A DNA stretch of 64,000 nt from Flaccisagitta enflata (GCA_965153355.1 OZ231128.1:5766001-5830000), one strand, 5' to 3'; shown: positions 8,949 through 19,095, counted from the stretch's first letter. Numbers and translations: made by a program. Notes: a model not told the origin generated them from the sequence alone.

Positions 8949-11900
8949 ATGGAGGGTTCGGCGACGGAGAAACCCAAGATGATCCAGCGCCCGGCTGGAA
9001 TGTCCGATGATGAAGACGACGACGAGGGCGATATCATCATCGAGGTCGAGGAAGATATCTGGGACGATACTGATCCAACGCAGATTCCGTTGGACACAAA
9101 TCTCAATGATCTGCCAAAACACAACAAACCATGGCCGCGAAATAAACAATCCGACGGCGACAGATACAATGAAAAAGAAGCAGAGTGGGAAAGCCAACAC
9201 TTTGAAGTCCACACGCTCGACAAATCTCGCTACCAGAAAATTCGCCGTCATGACGTTGCTGAACGGGAATGCAGGAAAATGATTGAGGAAATTAACAAAA
9301 GCAAGGATCCTCTCATCTCGTGCGGATTCGACACCGAACGCGATGGATGTACTTTCCAAATTTCATTCAAGCTCAGCAACGGCTATGAAAGGAATGTGTT
9401 GTTCCAAATGAAAACGAGGGACACAAAACGCGGCCATGTCCTCGAAAACGATGTTCCTCCGGCTATGAGAGAACTTTTCAGCCTTCCGCAATTCGCGTTT
9501 GTCGGGAAAGAAATTAGGAACGACATCAAAACCGCCGCCGATATTCTCAAAATCGACGATGCCACGCGTGACCGAATGCGGTATGTCGAGATGGACCAAT
9601 TGTTCACGTTTGCCTTCAACCTCACTCAATCCGCGGCAAAGGCGCGTGAATACATCAGTGGAATGCAACTGCCAAAATTCACAAAACACTACTGGAGCTG
9701 CATCTGCCCAGCCGGCCTAAAATCCATTGTCCATCTGGCGTATCCAGACAAAACGATGGAAAAACGCTCCATTCACCGAAATCAACACAACAATTTCGAC
9801 GAAAGGCACGGCACGCTGAAAGAAGGTGAACTTCACTACGCCGTCCTCGACGCCTTCCTTTCACGTGAGGCTACGTTGAAGATCTGCAACGAAATTCTCG
9901 GCGTCAAACCAGAAAGATTTCTTCGTATCTACGGCAGCCCGCACGATCTCGTCGACAACACCATCGTCAAAATCCTCCGCGCCGTTGAGAAAAGAAACTT
10001 TGTGAAAGTTCCATCTCACGCAAAGGCCGAAGCCAAACAAATGTATGAAAACCTCAAATGGCTTCCACAACACTTCGGTCGTGTTCTCTACGTCCTCCGC
10101 CGATGGATCAAGAAGAGAAACATCGCGTGCGGCTTCATGAAAGGCGACCGAGAAGGCCGGAAATGCAGACCCTTGCGCGTCGCACTCCACAACATCACGT
10201 GGAGCACATACTGCCACAATGAAGTCCTTGACGAGGAAGATCGAATCCGCCGGAGGCCGCCGCCAGAATCGAAACAACCGAGTGAGCCGCTTCGTGAAAG
10301 GAGGCGGTTTGAACCGCCAGTGGATGATGGGACGTGGGGCGACTGGGATGACCCGGCGTTGTCCTCCAAAGTAACGCCAGAAGAGTACAAAGCCGCCACC
10401 GCCGCCGCTTCAACCTCCTCCGCTTCCGCGTCTTCCTCCACAACCACCACCACCACCTCCACCGAATCCTCCTCCGACTCCACCGCCGCCGTTATCGATA
10501 GTGTCGTTTTCCCAATCGACCAAACGAAAGTGATCCGCGTAATCACCACAGAATCAGACGCGACGCCGTCGGGCGATTCCAACAACGAAGACGACGACGA
10601 CGCCGATAACCCCGCTAACGCCGCCGATGGTGATATCGAGGGAGGTTGGATGGTCGTGGATGAAGTTGGCGTAGGTGATGATGATGTTGGTGACGCCGGG
10701 GATGACGTTAACGACGTTGTCGCCAACAACCGAGTCGTCGTTGCCGCCACCACCCTCAACGCGGTCAACAACAACGACGACGATGATGAGGATTACGGCA
10801 CCGCCACCGCCGCGGTCGCCTCCATCGACGACAATGATTCCACCGCCGCCAACGCCGCGGAAAATGAATCTGAGGGTGATGATGATGATTCCGCCGCTGC
10901 CAACGCCGCGAAAAAGGAATCTGAGGATGATGATGATGATTCCGCCGCTGCCAACGCCGCGAAAAAGGAATCTGAGGATGATGATGATGATTCCGCCGCT
11001 GCCAACGCCGCGAAAAAGGAATCTGAGGATGATGATGATGATTCCGCCGCTGCCAACGCCGCGGAAAAGAAATCTGAGAATGATGATGATTCCACAGCCA
11101 CCGCTACCGCGATGAAGAAATCCGAGGATGATGATGACGCCTCCGCCGCCAACGCCGCGAATGAGGAATCGACGGATGATGCCGAGACTACCACCGACGA
11201 TCCAGCCCACGCCGTTGATGGAAACGACGACGGCGACGACATCCTCGTGGTCAAAGTGGCGCAAGCAGAGGAACAAGACATGAGTTTAGACGACGAGGAA
11301 GAAACAGTTGTTGAGGATCAGCAGCTAGAGCCCGCTCCATCGGCATCGACGACGGGTAAGAAGAAAAAGTGGATGTCTGATAAGTGCACAGTTGTCAGTG
11401 AATCTGAATCGGATGATGACTCTAATCATAACCACCACTCTTCTTCCATCCTCAAACCTGCAGAAGCGAGCTCTTCCACTTCTCTTGCTTCTTCTTCCTC
11501 TGGCTACTCCTCTCGCTCTGAGCCTCTTCCTGTTCCTCCTCCTCCTCCTCCTCCTCCTCCTCGACGTCCTCCTCTTCTTCCCACTCCTTCTCGCTCTGCT
11601 CCTGCTCTGTCTTCCTCACACCAAGCCACCATCCCCACCTCCTATGCACGCAGCACCCTCCCGAAACCTCATGCACCTACAAAAACCCAACCTGGGTGTG
11701 TGAATCCACCCTCGGAGGGACGTCAGGTGGACGTGGCGCGACTGACGAAGAAACTGACGAATCCGTATGGTCGAGATCTGCGGGATATCATCAAAGAATT
11801 CAAGACCGACGATCACGACAAAAACGTAGTGAATTTCATCACCACGCTTGCCGGCCAACCAAGAATCGAAGGGAAGAAGAAGGCGAATGCGGAAATGGCG

Positions 11901-13298
11901 AAAATCATGGTATCTCTTCTTCCTGGTACTCATCAGTACAGTTTCGCCATCGCCGTCATCGTACGAAATCTACTCGGCGTTGGGCCCATTGCCACCGCCA
12001 ATAAGTTAGAATTATTTACTTGCTTCTCACCATTCATCCTCGTCGACGCCATCCTTACGCGATTTGACGTCGGCGCCCTCGATACGGCGATCCGTTGCAT
12101 CGGCAAAGACGCTGCCATGGAAGTTGTCAAATTCTGTGGCCAGCATCACAACAACGCCGACGCCGCTTTCGACCGCTTCCGCGACGCCGACTGCTTCCGC
12201 GGATTTCGCTTCGACGCCGCTGCGAAAAAGAAGTGGAAACCTAGCGATATCCGGCGGTTCATGATTACAGCCTGCAACATCATGAGAATGCCGCTGCCGG
12301 AAGAAATTTATCCCGTCATCGGCGCCATCGCGTTGCCACCGCTAGTCGCGGCATATGGTCGAAGTGAAGTTGAAGATATGGATTTCCTCGCATCTTTCAA
12401 GACCATCATCGGCAAGGATCCATCAAACGCCCGCTGCGCTCTTAATGTTGTTGGTGAAAAGGCGCCATATCTCGCCTCTTTTCTCTCTGAACGTATTGGT
12501 TACGGTCCGCGACAACACGACGCCATTTTCGAGCTCAAATGTACGGAGAATGAGAAGCTCCACGACTTGGCCGACACTGGCGAAATCATGATTCGCGACG
12601 GTGCAACAGCGCGCAACTTTGATGAACATCTGGAGAAATCACACTACCTCGCCATCGATATTCACTGTTGCGATTCTCCACTTGAGGGAAAAGATCATGT
12701 AGGCTTCGTTTCTTTCGCTCTGCGCTCGAAAGTCTTTTTCTTGATGCCCAAGCTATATCCGGAAATGATCAAGCCGGTCGTCGACAGCCTCCGTCGCCAT
12801 CCTCGTTTGGTTTTCCGCCACCAGTGGTCATCGAGGGAGGCCAAATTTAAAGAAATCTTCAGTTGGACGCCGCCGGAGTTCGTCGATGTTGAGGACGTCG
12901 CGCGCGAGCTGAAGATTCCAGTCACACTTGATGGGTTGACGGAATATCTTGTCGGAGGAAGTTACTGCCGCCGCGCCGCAAATTTCGGCGACGCGGCGAT
13001 CCCATCTTATGAAGCACGTCGTCACTGCGCGGTCCGTGTCACTCTGCTTTACGAGTTCGTTGTCAAGGGACGCCGACTACGTGAAAAGCGCGATGAAGAG
13101 CGTCTCCAAGGGGGGGTATCCCACGTTGGAGGCGCAAAGAAGCGCAAAGTCAATCGGGAGGAAATGAATCTGGAACAACGCCGCGATTGGAACCATCCCG
13201 TCGTGACCGCGATCAAGACCGTGACGACCGCCGACGTGACGGCAGCCGCCACGAAGACCGCCGCCGCGATCGGCGTTGAATTTCGAATTTCCAAGTGA
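8949..13298 (+). CDS. Two-part DEDDy 3'-5' exonuclease protein, copy A (C-terminus shifted)
   Basis: 1,449 residues. An acidic N-terminus is followed by an RNase D/WRN-type exonuclease (about 115-320) with the full DEDDy set: Asp128 and Glu130 in GFDTE, Asp192 in the IRNDIK block, and Tyr297/Asp301 in HYAVLDA. A basic linker and a disordered acidic/Ser/Ala region (about 440-900) come next. An alpha-helical region (about 920-1200) then leads to a second RNase D-like fold (about 1205-1390), recalling EXD3/Mut-7, that has lost its acidic residues. A KKRKV stretch near the end could be a nuclear signal. Relative to copy B a 4-bp gap near 13188 changes the last ~38 residues and removes the Arg/Asp tail. 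Whether copy A is expressed is unknown. Confidence 0.75.
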   Translation: MEGSATEKPKMIQRPAGMSDDEDDDEGDIIIEVEEDIWDDTDPTQIPLDTNLNDLPKHNKPWPRNKQSDGDRYNEKEAEWESQHFEVHTLDKSRYQKIRRHDVAERECRKMIEEINKSKDPLISCGFDTERDGCTFQISFKLSNGYERNVLFQMKTRDTKRGHVLENDVPPAMRELFSLPQFAFVGKEIRNDIKTAADILKIDDATRDRMRYVEMDQLFTFAFNLTQSAAKAREYISGMQLPKFTKHYWSCICPAGLKSIVHLAYPDKTMEKRSIHRNQHNNFDERHGTLKEGELHYAVLDAFLSREATLKICNEILGVKPERFLRIYGSPHDLVDNTIVKILRAVEKRNFVKVPSHAKAEAKQMYENLKWLPQHFGRVLYVLRRWIKKRNIACGFMKGDREGRKCRPLRVALHNITWSTYCHNEVLDEEDRIRRRPPPESKQPSEPLRERRRFEPPVDDGTWGDWDDPALSSKVTPEEYKAATAAASTSSASASSSTTTTTTSTESSSDSTAAVIDSVVFPIDQTKVIRVITTESDATPSGDSNNEDDDDADNPANAADGDIEGGWMVVDEVGVGDDDVGDAGDDVNDVVANNRVVVAATTLNAVNNNDDDDEDYGTATAAVASIDDNDSTAANAAENESEGDDDDSAAANAAKKESEDDDDDSAAANAAKKESEDDDDDSAAANAAKKESEDDDDDSAAANAAEKKSENDDDSTATATAMKKSEDDDDASAANAANEESTDDAETTTDDPAHAVDGNDDGDDILVVKVAQAEEQDMSLDDEEETVVEDQQLEPAPSASTTGKKKKWMSDKCTVVSESESDDDSNHNHHSSSILKPAEASSSTSLASSSSGYSSRSEPLPVPPPPPPPPPRRPPLLPTPSRSAPALSSSHQATIPTSYARSTLPKPHAPTKTQPGCVNPPSEGRQVDVARLTKKLTNPYGRDLRDIIKEFKTDDHDKNVVNFITTLAGQPRIEGKKKANAEMAKIMVSLLPGTHQYSFAIAVIVRNLLGVGPIATANKLELFTCFSPFILVDAILTRFDVGALDTAIRCIGKDAAMEVVKFCGQHHNNADAAFDRFRDADCFRGFRFDAAAKKKWKPSDIRRFMITACNIMRMPLPEEIYPVIGAIALPPLVAAYGRSEVEDMDFLASFKTIIGKDPSNARCALNVVGEKAPYLASFLSERIGYGPRQHDAIFELKCTENEKLHDLADTGEIMIRDGATARNFDEHLEKSHYLAIDIHCCDSPLEGKDHVGFVSFALRSKVFFLMPKLYPEMIKPVVDSLRRHPRLVFRHQWSSREAKFKEIFSWTPPEFVDVEDVARELKIPVTLDGLTEYLVGGSYCRRAANFGDAAIPSYEARRHCAVRVTLLYEFVVKGRRLREKRDEERLQGGVSHVGGAKKRKVNREEMNLEQRRDWNHPVVTAIKTVTTADVTAAATKTAAAIGVEFRISK
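10860..11085 (+). repeat. 51-bp in-frame tandem repeat in copy A ORF
   Basis: Four to five units of a 17-residue acidic/alanine block (SEDDDDDSAAANAAKKE-like) lie in tandem and nearly identical. The corresponding part of copy B (about 28540-28760) has diverged units, so this array expanded or homogenised in copy A after the split. Confidence 0.85.
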
Positions 13299-13799
13299 TT
13301 CCTCTGACTTTTCTTGGGACGAGTTTTGGAACAATCATTATCAATCGATCTTCCGGATATTTTCTTACATGACTTACGGGTTTGAAATGAACATTTGCGT
13401 GTTTTCATGTTTGTGTCACAAGTGTTTTTCTCAATATTTTCACATGTCTTACGTGATATTTTGCTTCTACGATGGGATAGCACGCCCGAACGGCTATTAT
13501 GGGATAGCACGCCCAAACGGCTCGTGTTCTGCACGTTAATCAACTTTCTACCTCATGTTTACTACCTTTTTTCCGTTTTACGTTTTACCTTTTTTTTTTC
13601 CGTATATAAACTTTTTTTTTCCTGTTATTTACAATCTTGACGCGATCTGCTCTTGGGATTACATTTTCAAAACATCACTGTGGCTGTGATCGAAGTTTTC
13701 TCCCCTTTTCCAGTGACGTGGACATTTTCTCATGCAGTGTATTACGTTTTTTTTCGTTTACGATGATTACGAACGACTCCAGAGATTAGCATTTTACAA

Positions 13800-13865
<66 letters not shown>

Positions 13866-14052
13866 GGTGGGGGAGGGTGGTGGTTCAAACTGTAAATGCA
13901 CAACTATCATTTAATTTACAGCTTAGAGAAAAGAAACATTTTGCAGATATATATAGACATTTTTCCCACAGCAAGTAAAATATTTCATTTGTGGTAAAAC
14001 AAAACCTTTTACCTTTAGCTAATTCAAATTTGCCTAACCCCAACACAACCCC
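13299..14052. other. 3' UTR of copy A, (CT)n tract, short telomere-like remnant
   Basis: 13299-13800 matches 30872-31424 of the LTR element. A (CT)n tract fills about 13803-13861. 13862-14052 is unrelated to the element and ends in CCTAACCCCAACACAACCCC, the left half of the array into which the LTR retrotransposon inserted. Confidence 0.75.
14049..14052. repeat. Target-site duplication CCCC, left
   Basis: Four bases directly before the 5' LTR, matched by CCCC at 32170-32173. Removing the element restores a continuous CCCC-TAACCCTAAACCC array. Confidence 0.8.
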
Positions 14053-14600
14053 TGTAAGCGCTGGAAATGTGGACTATAATAAAAGCGCTCATTTGCATAT
14101 TATCGTCATTATCTTTCCGGTTCGCTATTAGTCTTTGGCTTACTTGCATGACGCTATATAATCGTTTCAATGCTTCAGTGATTGGCAGCTTTACGGTCAT
14201 TTATTGTCTGTCTCACACTGCATGACTTATTTAGCATCACCCCTTCCTTTGTCTCTATGGATTCTTAGAAGTGCCGGGTTTCCGGTTTGGCCTATTAATC
14301 AATTAATAACACTAAAAGATCACAGACCATCAGTGACTTACTATCAATATATCTACCGATGCATGAGCAGCGATTTGACTGTGAGCCGGCTGCCTTTATG
14401 CTTATCACATTGCTTGGAACTGATTATTCTATCCTCGTGCACAGATTGTGTGTCATCTACTAATCCTGCATGCTGGACTAACAAATCCCTTCAACCGCAT
14501 TAACAATAACAATCCTTAACAACGTGAATCATCCAAGCGCAAGTCTACATCTTCAGCGAGCTATCTGGTTAGTGGCCTCTACATCATTCCACCTCCAACA
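14053..14600 (+). repeat. 5' LTR (548 bp)
   Basis: Begins TGTAAGCGCTGG and ends CCACCTCCAACA. A TATATAA box at 14155-14161 is the likely promoter element. AATAAA at 14078-14083 lies upstream of it. It is virtually identical to 31618-32169. Confidence 0.93.
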
Positions 14601-15213
14601 GACTGGTGCATCTGCCACTCGCACCCATTACTCACTACATCCCTGCTCCCACTTAGACTCTTCCTTAGCGAATCTGGGAAGAGCTATAGCTAGAGGTCTG
14701 TGAAAGTAATCTGCGCGTCGACCGGTTCGCCCAGGCTATACGGCTTTTACGGAAGCAGAATATCAACCTAGTGCCCCCTCGTTCACCAAAGGACTTGTCT
14801 ACTCCCAAGTAAGAATCGTCTTCTTTGCCCAAATACTCCCGTTCTAATTTGTCGGACAAGGTTTTAGGCCTAAAATCTTGTCCTTGTGGCAGACATCCGA
14901 TCATTCGAAATAGAACCATCCTACTAGTCTGGTCGTTCATTCTTTCGCGCATAATCCATTCTTCTTCCTTACAAGAGAAAACCGTCGGTGCGAATCACCC
15001 ATTCTGCCTTTAACGTGAGGAAGGAGGTTCTTCTTCACGCAGCGAATCTGTGTGAAACATCAACCAAGTGTCTCTTCTTTATTCGTGAGTACTCTTGCAC
15101 CAGAAGTCGGAAACCCGGCTCATCTTCTAAGGTTCAACGCTTCCACAGTATGTTAATATTGCTTAATCGCTTTTCGCAAAATTCATTAACCGTTTTACAC
15201 CTCAAAAACACCA
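14601..15213 (+). other. Untranslated leader of the retrotransposon
   Basis: No ORF of note. A GTGAGT at about 15086 is a possible 5' splice site that could pair with the acceptor at 26572. Confidence 0.4.
14603..14622 (+). promoter_or_regulatory. Putative tRNA primer-binding site
   Basis: TGGTGCATCTGCCACTC starts two bases after the LTR, and TGG is complementary to a tRNA CCA end. I cannot assign the tRNA by eye. Confidence 0.6.
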
Positions 15214-16209
15214 ATGTCAGAAAGGAGTAGAGACAGTTCACCGGAAGGGAGCGCCAGCAGTGGCGCGTCCCGGGAAAGCGACAGGGACCAACCCATTGGC
15301 ACACCACAAGGGAGTAGGTCCAACACGCCAGTTGCATCACCACCAGCACACGGCCATGACACTGAGCATAGACAAGAGAGACCTGAGCGCAACACTAGGG
15401 CAGTAGTCCACGATCACAGGCACAACCACCGCCACTACTATCCTTCTCAATCTAACCCAATTGCCGCGCATCTGCACTCTCTCGCTCCAGTTTCCAGACA
15501 GAGCTCGAATTCGCCGCTAGGAGCAGCTGCAGCGCCAGCAGCAGCGCAAGCGAGCGCCTCCGCAGCAACAGCAGCACGACCGTCGACTACCGCGGAGGAT
15601 CCGCCGTCATACGATCAAGCTGTCAACAACAACAGAAACCGGAACCAGCCCGAGGGATTCGGCACTGGTGGCGGTCAACGACCCCAACAAGCAAGAAGAT
15701 GGTCTGACTGGGAACCCATGATCGTTGTCAGCCCCAGAACATTCCTGAACCAGGTGAGAGATAGGTTCCGGTTGGCTGACCGGGTAAGAGAGCTTAGTAA
15801 CGCACCACCGCGAGCTCCAGCTCCAGCACCAGCACCACCACGCTACTCACCATCTCGACGACAGCACGTAACTCATCAGTACAGGAACGTTAACTCATCT
15901 CGCGGTCGTTCATCGCCTTACTATCGTTCCTCACCGCGCCATTTGTCGCCTCGTGGTCGTTCCTCTCCTCGTAGTCGTTATTCTCCTCGTGGTCGTTATT
16001 CTCCTCGTGGTCGTTCTTCTCCTCGTGGTCGTTCTTCTCCTCGTCGTTACTCGCCTTATGCTCGATCGTCACCTCGTGGTCGCTCACCACCGCGCAATTG
16101 TTATGTAACTCGTGATCGCCATGCGCCTCAAAGCCGCCACTCACCACCCACTGGCCGCCGTTCACCATCCATTGGCCGTCGTTCGCCACCAGCAGATAAT
16201 AGCAGATAG
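15214..16209 (+). CDS. Extra 5' ORF, part 1: Ser/Arg-rich protein with PPSY motif
   Basis: 331 codons, low complexity, upstream of gag. A charged N-terminus precedes an Ala-rich segment, the motif DPPSYDQ (Pro130, Pro131, Tyr133), and a long (RSSPRGR)-type Ser/Arg/Pro region. PPxY motifs recruit Nedd4-type ligases in many retroviral structural proteins, and Ser/Arg repeats often bind RNA. It ends at a TAG (16207-16209), but the same frame stays open to 16929, so the TAG is either read through or a nonsense change. I know no family it clearly belongs to. Confidence 0.6.
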   Translation: MSERSRDSSPEGSASSGASRESDRDQPIGTPQGSRSNTPVASPPAHGHDTEHRQERPERNTRAVVHDHRHNHRHYYPSQSNPIAAHLHSLAPVSRQSSNSPLGAAAAPAAAQASASAATAARPSTTAEDPPSYDQAVNNNRNRNQPEGFGTGGGQRPQQARRWSDWEPMIVVSPRTFLNQVRDRFRLADRVRELSNAPPRAPAPAPAPPRYSPSRRQHVTHQYRNVNSSRGRSSPYYRSSPRHLSPRGRSSPRSRYSPRGRYSPRGRSSPRGRSSPRRYSPYARSSPRGRSPPRNCYVTRDRHAPQSRHSPPTGRRSPSIGRRSPPADNSR

Positions 16210-16929
16210 CCACCACCACGACCAAGAAATTGGTCTCCGATCCTGCCTCCGCCTTATCGCTCGCCTGCATCCCGCTGCTCAAATTGTGGTCTCGTTCATC
16301 TTTCCTTTGCTGGCTGTGGCAACCCATCCGCCGCCAGCACCAGCAATCGCTCTGCCACCACTAACGCAGATAACGCCGCCAATCGCCAGTTTGCCGATAA
16401 CTTCCGCCGTCTGAACATCCAACCTTCTCAATCTGCCCAGGCCGATAGCGGACACAATAGCTCTTCTACCACCAACACCAGCAACAACACTGGTTCCACT
16501 TCCATGCCCGGGCTGGAAACGGCTTCCGATACAACCTCTGCCTCAACTGCCTCTACCTCATCTGGAGAAGCTGCAGCCCGTGACCTCGCACGCGAGCTTA
16601 GTGCGCCACCAAATAACTGCGCGCCATTCAACGTTGATCTCGCCATTGGCCGACAAATTGTCGTTTCTGGAAGAGCCAAACTGCGTCGCCATCTCGCCAG
16701 CGAAATTATCTTCACAAGAGAAAGATTTCCCAATTTCAATGAGCAGGAAGCTTGGGACCACATTCTAGCCAGAGCGATCGCATCCGGTGGGTACGAAAAC
16801 GAGCCTCAACTCCTTACTGCCTGGATTCACGCATTCCGCCGCCCTCCCCGCGCTCATTTTCATCACCTCTTCAATCTCCCGCTCAGAGAGCTCAGATTTT
16901 ATCTGATCTCGCTCAGCCCGCAACAATGA
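16210..16929 (+). CDS. Extra 5' ORF, part 2 after in-frame amber: PPPY and zinc-knuckle-like motif
   Basis: The frame of 15214-16209 continues for 240 codons without a stop. Early features are PPPY (16246-16257) and a Cys-X2-Cys-X3-His-X5-Cys cluster (16276-16317). That cluster has the 14-residue span of a retroviral zinc knuckle with the His one place early. A Ser/Thr/Asn-rich stretch follows, then a compact C-terminal part (about 16600-16929) rich in aromatic and charged residues. The first ATG in this part is at 16504, so a separate start there is possible. A nucleocapsid-like role is inferred, not shown. Confidence 0.5.
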   Translation, partial: PPPRPRNWSPILPPPYRSPASRCSNCGLVHLSFAGCGNPSAASTSNRSATTNADNAANRQFADNFRRLNIQPSQSAQADSGHNSSSTTNTSNNTGSTSMPGLETASDTTSASTASTSSGEAAARDLARELSAPPNNCAPFNVDLAIGRQIVVSGRAKLRRHLASEIIFTRERFPNFNEQEAWDHILARAIASGGYENEPQLLTAWIHAFRRPPRAHFHHLFNLPLRELRFYLISLSPQQ

Positions 16930-17397
16930 TGAACTTCTCTACTCCACAATGAACGCAAATCACTTAACCAACCCCCTTACACTTCACCTCTAGCCTGCCT
17001 CCTCAACGCCTACAATTTGCATAATCTCATTGGAATGAAAACTTCAATCGCGCATTTTACTCAGCTATGACACAAATCCGAATCTGCTTCATTTTACTAC
17101 TGCCTGTTTCATGAAATACCCTGCTACACGACTCTCTACATCGTGTCCTACAAACATCTGCACCCAATCTCACAAATCAAAGGTGCCCTTTACACACCAA
17201 CAAAATTTGGCCTAAGTTGTGAATCAACTTTTGTCAAAAAAAAAAAAACATCTGATTTTATACAATTATTCGGCACACAATTCTACTTGTACAAATGAAA
17301 TTTCATAGAGTTGCGAATCAACTTCTACCGCTGCACTTGCCACCCCCTAATGTCTTGCCGATCTTCCTGATTTCCCTCTTCGCAAAATTAACCTCGA
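16930..17397 (+). other. Gap between 5' ORF and gag
   Basis: No ORF, domain or repeat recognised; AT-rich with an A12 run near 17236. Translation of gag must reach past the upstream ORF by reinitiation, splicing or internal entry. Confidence 0.5.
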
Positions 17398-19095
17398 ATG
17401 TCTAAAAATAAACAACCAAGATATACTGCTTTATCTCAAAGAGAACGAACTAGAAAGCACGAAAAAGTAGAAAATCAAGTCCAACAGTTAGTTCTCTGCC
17501 AACACCAACAACGACAACAACAGCAAGAGCAGCAACAGGAACAACAACAACAACAGCAGCCACCACCATCACAGCAGCAACAACAGCAACAACAACAACA
17601 ACAATATCCTCAAAACAATCGATATAACGAATTTCGCAACAATCCCCTACAAATCAGAAGGATGGCAGAAAGAAACGCAACAACACTCCCAGTCCACAAT
17701 TTTAGAAGTGGCATTGACGACCCTGCTACATGGCTACCGATATTTGAAAAAGCGGCCGATCTTGTACAGCCAACCACCACAGACGATGCCAGAGAAACTC
17801 TATTGAAAAATTGGTTCCCGTTGAAATTGGATGACAAAGCCAGGGTCGCATATAACGGCATCACCATAGACGCAACAACCTCCTGGAATGCCATCAAGAA
17901 AGCTTTCACAGAGGCACTTGACGACCCGCAAGAAGAATACACCTGGCATGCGCGTACAGAGTTCATCACCTGGGATGGAGTTGAAAGCTTCAGAGATTTG
18001 TCCACACGCATCAAGAGTAAAGTTGACAAATACGAAGAAGTCGGCGCCAGGGAACGGGAATACTTCTTTCGATTCAGAATGGCCTTGCCCAAAGAATATC
18101 GGAAAGCAATCGACATTGGCTTACCCAAAGAAAAGCGCAAAATCACAGAAGCCATCGGCATCGCAGAAAGAATAAAGCTTGCTAACTTGGAATCTGGTGA
18201 GACGAGCCAAGCCGTGGCTCAACCCAAAGGCGTCTCGTTCACAGGCGCTTCAATGGATGCCGATCGATTAAAAACGGTTGAACTCAAAGTCGAAGGAGTC
18301 AACGTCAGGTTAGACGGAATTGACGAGTCACTTAAAAGAATCGAAGGCAAAAACTCACGGTACAGTGACCGATCGCTGAGTAGGAATGATCAAGAGTCGC
18401 GTGAACGCGACCGAAGGTCCGAAAGCCGTGGCCGCGACTCAGATCGCCACCGCCGTGACGACAGCCGTGATAGCCGTGATAGTCGCGACAGTAGAGATCG
18501 CCATAGTCGCCGTGACGACCGTCGAGATGATCGCCGAGACCGTTACCGGTCATTTAGCGACGACCGCCGTGGCTACGACCGTAGCCGCGACAACGGTAGG
18601 AGAAATTACGACAGAGCGGACAGCTACGAAAGACGGCGTTTCAACAACAGGAATGGGCGCTACTCTCGAGACCGACGCAACTCCCGAGACAGACGTGACT
18701 CTCGAGACCAAAAAGACTACCGAGATCGACGCGACTCTCGGGACCGACGTGACTTCCGTGACAGACGCGACTATCGGGACCGCCGTGACTCCCGTGACCG
18801 ACGCGATTCCAGAGATCGACGCGATTCCAGAGATCGGCGTGATTCCAGAGATCGTCGTGACAGAGACGACAACCGCAATCGAGACGACAGAGACCACAAC
18901 CGTCGCCGGGATGACGACAATGACGACAGAAGGAATGTAAATCGCGATCGGAACGACAAGGAAGACAGACGCCCAGATCAAAATCGCGATAGAGATGGAG
19001 GTAATTTCCGCGCAGCCAACATCAGCCCACAAGAAATGGAAGTTCTCCGTGCGACGCTGGAGAACATGAGAGCCCTCAATGGTCAGGAAAACTAA
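17398..19095 (+). CDS. gag: Gag: capsid domain plus Arg/Asp-rich C-terminus
   Basis: 565 codons. A Gln-rich stretch (about 35-75) precedes a Ty3/Gypsy-type capsid (Retrotrans_gag-like, about 89-265) with a WLPIFEKAADL helix, an FPLKLDDKARVAYNGI segment and an FRFRMALPKEYR block. A basic tail of about 230 residues is dominated by RDSRDRRD-type repeats. No CCHC knuckle is present, so the Arg/Asp tail probably binds RNA. The stop TAA at 19093 is followed three bases later by a GC-rich hairpin, and pol lies in the -1 frame. Confidence 0.85.
   Translation: MSKNKQPRYTALSQRERTRKHEKVENQVQQLVLCQHQQRQQQQEQQQEQQQQQQPPPSQQQQQQQQQQQYPQNNRYNEFRNNPLQIRRMAERNATTLPVHNFRSGIDDPATWLPIFEKAADLVQPTTTDDARETLLKNWFPLKLDDKARVAYNGITIDATTSWNAIKKAFTEALDDPQEEYTWHARTEFITWDGVESFRDLSTRIKSKVDKYEEVGAREREYFFRFRMALPKEYRKAIDIGLPKEKRKITEAIGIAERIKLANLESGETSQAVAQPKGVSFTGASMDADRLKTVELKVEGVNVRLDGIDESLKRIEGKNSRYSDRSLSRNDQESRERDRRSESRGRDSDRHRRDDSRDSRDSRDSRDRHSRRDDRRDDRRDRYRSFSDDRRGYDRSRDNGRRNYDRADSYERRRFNNRNGRYSRDRRNSRDRRDSRDQKDYRDRRDSRDRRDFRDRRDYRDRRDSRDRRDSRDRRDSRDRRDSRDRRDRDDNRNRDDRDHNRRRDDDNDDRRNVNRDRNDKEDRRPDQNRDRDGGNFRAANISPQEMEVLRATLENMRALNGQEN

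Larger units (their letters stand above)
8646..13860 (+). mobile_element. Stray copy of the retrotransposon exonuclease module (copy A)
   Basis: 8646-13860 is colinear with 26296-31492 inside the LTR element: 5' leader with splice acceptor, the large ORF, its 3' UTR and a (CT)n tract. Homology starts abruptly in LINE ORF2 and stops at the end of the CT tract, so it has no LTR. The intron-like leader is retained, so it did not come from a spliced mRNA. Coding divergence from copy B looks like a few percent, more than the two LTRs differ. It therefore derives from another, related element rather than from a recent local duplication. Confidence 0.7.

Noticed and set aside
10554-11281. Antisense frames of 160-240 codons over the exonuclease ORF acidic region
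   Set aside because: Mirror of GAT/GCC-rich codons; no motif.
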